Shown here: positions 13,145-15,429 of the stretch, piece after piece
Layout: each line of letters starts with the position of its first letter
How positions within the stretch are numbered: position 1 is the stretch's first letter
Assembly: GCA_022793145.1 (NCBI GenBank)
Contig: JAAWCI010000037.1
Location: 1-15,429, forward strand
Length of the DNA stretch: 15,429 nucleotides
Source: Bacilli bacterium
GTDB lineage: Bacteria; Bacillota_I; Bacilli_A; RF39; UBA660
Direction: 5' to 3'
The notes under the pieces: generated by a model
What the model was told of the DNA's origin: nothing
Seen by the model: the letters and a program-made list of their open reading frames with translations, nothing else
Databases searched by the model: none
Translations under genes and position numbers: made by a program

Positions 13145-14131
13145 ATGGCAAAACGTTTTAAAGCAAAAAAGAGAAGAACTCTAAAAACAAGACTGTTATG
13201 GTTTTTGTTTATCTGTTTGATGTTATTTGTTATATTAGCAACCATATTTAAAAACTTTAAATTAGCAACAACCAATGAAGAATTTATTAAAAATCTCTTG
13301 GAAGATTCTAATTATCACCTAAAATATAATAAAACTGGTTCTAGGATTATAACGAATATCAGTAATTTTTTATCATCTTTTAAAATCAATGAGCCAATTA
13401 CTATTTTAGAACAATCATTAGGTTATACATTTACAAGTTCTAATAAACCTGTGGAAACCAAAAATGAAATAAAAATGGTATTTCGTAAAAATGATGTAGA
13501 TGACTTAAAATTGCCAACAGGGCCTAGAGTGTATATTTATAGCACACATTATAAAGAAAGTTATGCAGCAAACAATTTAGAAGATTATAATATTACACCA
13601 AATGTCAAAATGGCATCTTTATTATTAAAAGAAAAACTGAATAAATTAGGAGTTTCAACAATTGTAGAAGAAGCAGATCTTGAAGATTTTATGGCAGTTA
13701 ATAATTGGAATCATTCACACAGTTACGAAGCAAGTAGATATTTTGTAAAAGATGCTTTATCAAAAAATCCCAATTTAGAACTGATCATAGATTTACACAG
13801 AGATGCAGTTTCTAAAAAGAGTTCAACTGTGGATATTGACGGTACAAGCTATGCGAAAATCTTATTTGTATGTGGAAAAGAAAATCCAAATTATGAAAAA
13901 AATTTGGAACTCATGAATAAATTAAATAATAAAATTAAAGAAAAATATCCTACTTTAACAAGAGGAATTATGACACATGAGGGAAAAGGCTATAATGGAG
14001 TTTACAATCAAGATTTGAATGCTAATATTATTTTATTAGAATGTGGTGGAAATGAAAACAATATAGGAGAAATCACAAATACACTAACTTTAATAGCGCC
14101 TATTATTGCGGAGATGCTAAATGAAAGCTGA
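13145..14131 (+). CDS. spoIIP: Stage II sporulation protein P (peptidoglycan amidase/endopeptidase)
   Basis: With SpoIID and SpoIIM, SpoIIP removes septal peptidoglycan so that the mother cell can engulf the forespore. The 328 residues have a very basic N-terminus, one membrane anchor (about 16-36), a linker, and the SpoIIP domain from about 125: YIYSTHYKESY (130-140) with zinc ligand H135, NVKMASLL (153-160), IDLHRDA (215-221) with H218, YNQDLNANIILLECGG (287-302) with E299. The usual IYHTHxxES reads IYSTH, so the first of two histidines is serine; the second is kept. It is shorter than B. subtilis SpoIIP (about 400 residues), mostly in the linker. The start is ATG 13145, after GAGGTGA (13133-13139). 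It overlaps the next gene by 11 bases. Gpr, its usual upstream neighbour, is not here. Confidence 0.92.
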   Translation: MAKRFKAKKRRTLKTRLLWFLFICLMLFVILATIFKNFKLATTNEEFIKNLLEDSNYHLKYNKTGSRIITNISNFLSSFKINEPITILEQSLGYTFTSSNKPVETKNEIKMVFRKNDVDDLKLPTGPRVYIYSTHYKESYAANNLEDYNITPNVKMASLLLKEKLNKLGVSTIVEEADLEDFMAVNNWNHSHSYEASRYFVKDALSKNPNLELIIDLHRDAVSKKSSTVDIDGTSYAKILFVCGKENPNYEKNLELMNKLNNKIKEKYPTLTRGIMTHEGKGYNGVYNQDLNANIILLECGGNENNIGEITNTLTLIAPIIAEMLNES

Positions 14132-14465
14132 AGATAGAGTAAAAATTTATAATAAAATTTTCAAATATATTTTTTGGCTTCTTCTACTAACTTTTTTAAC
14201 TTTATATTTTTCTCAAAGTACAGGATATTATGAATTTAAACAACAAAAAAAAGTGATTTATACTGCAGAACAAATAAAAAAATTTGAAGCAGATGTTGCA
14301 TCAGGAAAAGATGTTCATATTGAAGATTATATGGAATCTACAAATAAAGATTATAGTAATAAAGCCTCAGATATAGGTCTTTCCTTTTCAGAAACATTAG
14401 GAAATATTGTGAAGTCGGGAATAGAAGGCTTCTTTGATTCTATCAATAAGATGGTAGAAGAATAA
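14121..14465 (+). CDS. Small single-pass membrane protein coupled to spoIIP
   Basis: Family not firmly recognised. The 114 residues have a short cytoplasmic part, one membrane segment (about 13-31) and an extracytoplasmic tail of about 80 residues with IYTAEQIKKFEADVASGKD (46-64), DYSNKASDIGLSFSE (77-91) and an amphipathic end. The start ATG 14121 lies inside spoIIP and uses GGAG at 14110-14113, so the two are translationally coupled. In Bacillus spoIIP is followed by yqxA, which encodes a membrane protein of similar size (DUF3679). Size, topology and place agree with a YqxA counterpart, but I cannot show homology by eye. A role in the same sporulation step is inference. No clear terminator follows; the next promoter is within 10 bases. 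Confidence 0.8.
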   Translation: MKAEDRVKIYNKIFKYIFWLLLLTFLTLYFSQSTGYYEFKQQKKVIYTAEQIKKFEADVASGKDVHIEDYMESTNKDYSNKASDIGLSFSETLGNIVKSGIEGFFDSINKMVEE

Positions 14466-14471
14466 ATTTTA

Positions 14472-14480
14472 TGTTATACT
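14472..14480 (+). promoter_or_regulatory. Extended -10 promoter of the deoxyribonucleotidase gene
   Basis: TGT followed by TATACT (14475-14480); no recognisable -35 at 14452-14457. The ribosome binding site AGGTGA (14487-14492) follows directly, so the leader would be very short. Confidence 0.45.
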
Positions 14481-14496
14481 AGTATTAGGTGAATTT

Positions 14497-15063
14497 ATGA
14501 AAACAATAATGGTAGATATGGATGAAGTTTTATGTATTGGAGGCCATTTAGGAATTGTAAATAAATTTCTAAATACATCTTATAAAGTAGAGGATCTTCC
14601 AGGATATTATACAGAAGATATGCTTCCAAAAGAGCGATTACAAGAATATTATCAGTTTTTTAAAACAGAAAATCCATATCAATATGCAGAAATAATACCA
14701 GATGCAAGAGAAGTGTTAGAAAAACTATCTAAAAAATATCAACTTTTGATTTGTACCGCTTATTATAGTGATGTTTATGATATGGAGCAAAGTCATTGTT
14801 TAATTGATAAATATAAATGGTTGCAGCAGAATTTTCCTTTTATTAGTCCTTATCAATATATTTTTATCAATGATAAAAGCTTGTTAAATTGTGATATAAA
14901 AATTGATGATCGATTGTCTAATTTAAAAGGTTATGGAGAACAAAAATATTTATTTGATTCTTACCATAATCAAGAAATTTGCGATGAAGAATTGGAAAAA
15001 GAAGGAGTTATTCGAGTATCTGGTTGGAAAGAATTAGAAACGATTTTATTGAAGGAAGAATAG
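14497..15063 (+). CDS. 5'(3')-deoxyribonucleotidase, HAD superfamily
   Basis: Predicted to remove the phosphate from deoxyribonucleoside monophosphates, tuning dNTP pools. The 188 residues carry the HAD motifs: D7-M-D9-E-V-L with nucleophile D7 and acid/base D9, motif II T87 in ICTAYY (85-90), motif III K127 in FINDKSLL (123-130), and motif IV D137-D138 in IDDRLSNL (136-143). The DMDEVL opening and length fit the NT5C/YorS-like group rather than sugar phosphatases. AGGTGA (14487-14492) precedes ATG 14497. It has its own short promoter and no obvious functional link to its neighbours. Exact substrate is not shown by the sequence. Confidence 0.85.
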   Translation: MKTIMVDMDEVLCIGGHLGIVNKFLNTSYKVEDLPGYYTEDMLPKERLQEYYQFFKTENPYQYAEIIPDAREVLEKLSKKYQLLICTAYYSDVYDMEQSHCLIDKYKWLQQNFPFISPYQYIFINDKSLLNCDIKIDDRLSNLKGYGEQKYLFDSYHNQEICDEELEKEGVIRVSGWKELETILLKEE

Positions 15064-15334
15064 GATAGTTCTATAAATGAAATCTCAAAAAATTTAAAAA
15101 AAACTCTTGAAAAAAATATTAATTATAACGTAATAGAATGAATGCAGTAAAAAATAAAAAAAAGTAGACTTACTTGTTTTTCTATTCACAGTTGCTTTCA
15201 TTACTATAATTTAAAAATTACTAAGATTATTTCTAGTGGTTTTTTAATATTATTCCAGAACTAAGAGATACTGGAGATAGAATTTTTGGAATCAAATAAA
15301 ATCATAGAATTATCTATGATTTCAGACTGTTGAC
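15064..15334. other. Intergenic stretch without a convincing gene; ORF remnants
   Basis: Only short frames are open here. One reads MNAVKNKK from ATG 15138 and, after a -1 shift in the A8 run at 15156-15163, KVDLLVFLFTVAFITII, like a basic start plus a membrane segment. Another (up to the stop at 15297-15299) reads NIIPELRDTGDRIFGIK. Neither has a ribosome binding site. They may be pieces of a decayed gene or chance AT-rich reading. I see no tRNA or riboswitch. Confidence 0.4.
15299..15322. repeat. Perfect 10-bp palindrome
   Basis: AAATCATAGA (15299-15308), loop ATTA, TCTATGATTT (15313-15322). On the plus strand only three T end the stem; on the minus strand it runs into TTTTATTT, so it could be a weak terminator for minus-strand transcription. 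Confidence 0.6.
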
Positions 15335-15371
15335 AAAGTGGTATATTCAAAAAGAATATGCTACTTTTTTT
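15335..15371 (+). terminator. Strong orphan terminator-like hairpin
   Basis: AAAGTGGTATATTC (15335-15348) pairs with GAATATGCTACTTT (15354-15367) over 14 bp with two G-U pairs, around loop AAAAA, and ends in a run of seven T through 15371. It may end the deoxyribonucleotidase transcript, whose stop lies 270 bases upstream, or a lost gene. A frame open through it to the window edge (WYIQKEYATFFILILIIF, from 15339) is hydrophobic but has no ribosome binding site. Confidence 0.7.
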
Positions 15372-15429
15372 ATCTTGATTCTTATAATTTTTTCTATTTT
15401 TACTAAAATGAGTGAAATAATGCCATTAT

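Noticed and set aside
185..15063. Use of genetic code 4 (TGA as tryptophan) suggested by the extreme AT content
   Set aside because: The rnfC-like, rnfD-like and spoIIP genes end at TGA at family-appropriate positions, with overlaps or terminators just after, and tryptophans are TGG.
15138..15214. Small hydrophobic peptide (MNAVKNKK plus KVDLLVFLFTVAFITII) as a type I toxin or a programmed -1 frameshift product
   Set aside because: No ribosome binding site, no antisense RNA promoter seen, and the frame change at the A8 run has no supporting structure.

Overview
The window is a strongly AT-rich, gene-dense bacterial chromosome segment. Several genes stop at TGA and tryptophan is TGG, so the standard bacterial code applies and not the Mollicutes code. 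Two sporulation proteins, CotE (spore coat) and SpoIIP (engulfment amidase), together with Bacillus-like gene neighbourhoods (miaB-x-cotE, rpsP-khpA, uppS-cdsA-rseP), point to a compact, low-GC, probably spore-forming member of the class Bacilli, perhaps an uncultured gut lineage. That placement is inference; no species is recognised.

Layout. 1-184: start of a truncated minus-strand gene and a divergent promoter pair. 185-1120: membrane-anchored family 2 glycosyltransferase. 1159-3338: two overlapping genes for RnfC- and RnfD-like proteins, with no other Rnf subunit and with apparent loss of the flavin/nucleotide motifs. 3501-4364: an Rpn/PD-(D/E)XK nuclease-type gene behind a consensus promoter framed by an inverted repeat. 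4395-4580 (minus): ribosomal protein bL28. 4743-7411: miaB, an unrecognised 181-residue gene, and cotE, each with its own terminator. 7485-8011: rpsP-khpA. 8090-10676: uppS-cdsA-rseP, an envelope-lipid and membrane-protease operon that lacks dxr. 10759-12973: ATP-binding protein and permease of a YhaQ/YhaP (NatAB)-type ABC exporter. 13145-14465: spoIIP and a small membrane protein, overlapping. 14497-15063: HAD-type 5'(3')-deoxyribonucleotidase. 15064-15429: no convincing gene; ORF remnants, one palindrome and one strong orphan terminator.

How the parts work together. UppS makes the undecaprenyl diphosphate carrier, CdsA makes CDP-diacylglycerol, and RseP cleaves transmembrane proteins. The glycosyltransferase at the left end probably uses a polyprenyl phosphate acceptor, the same lipid pool. 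MiaB, bS16, bL28 and KhpA serve translation and RNA. CotE and SpoIIP serve endospore formation. The Rnf-like pair and the Rpn-like nuclease look like accessory or eroded material.

Regulatory texture. Nearly every transcription unit ends in a hairpin plus T-run, often overlapping the stop codon, and the next promoter follows at once. At cotE/rpsP, and less clearly at rseP/ABC, the -35 box lies inside the preceding terminator stem. No tRNA, rRNA, CRISPR array or complete insertion sequence was seen.
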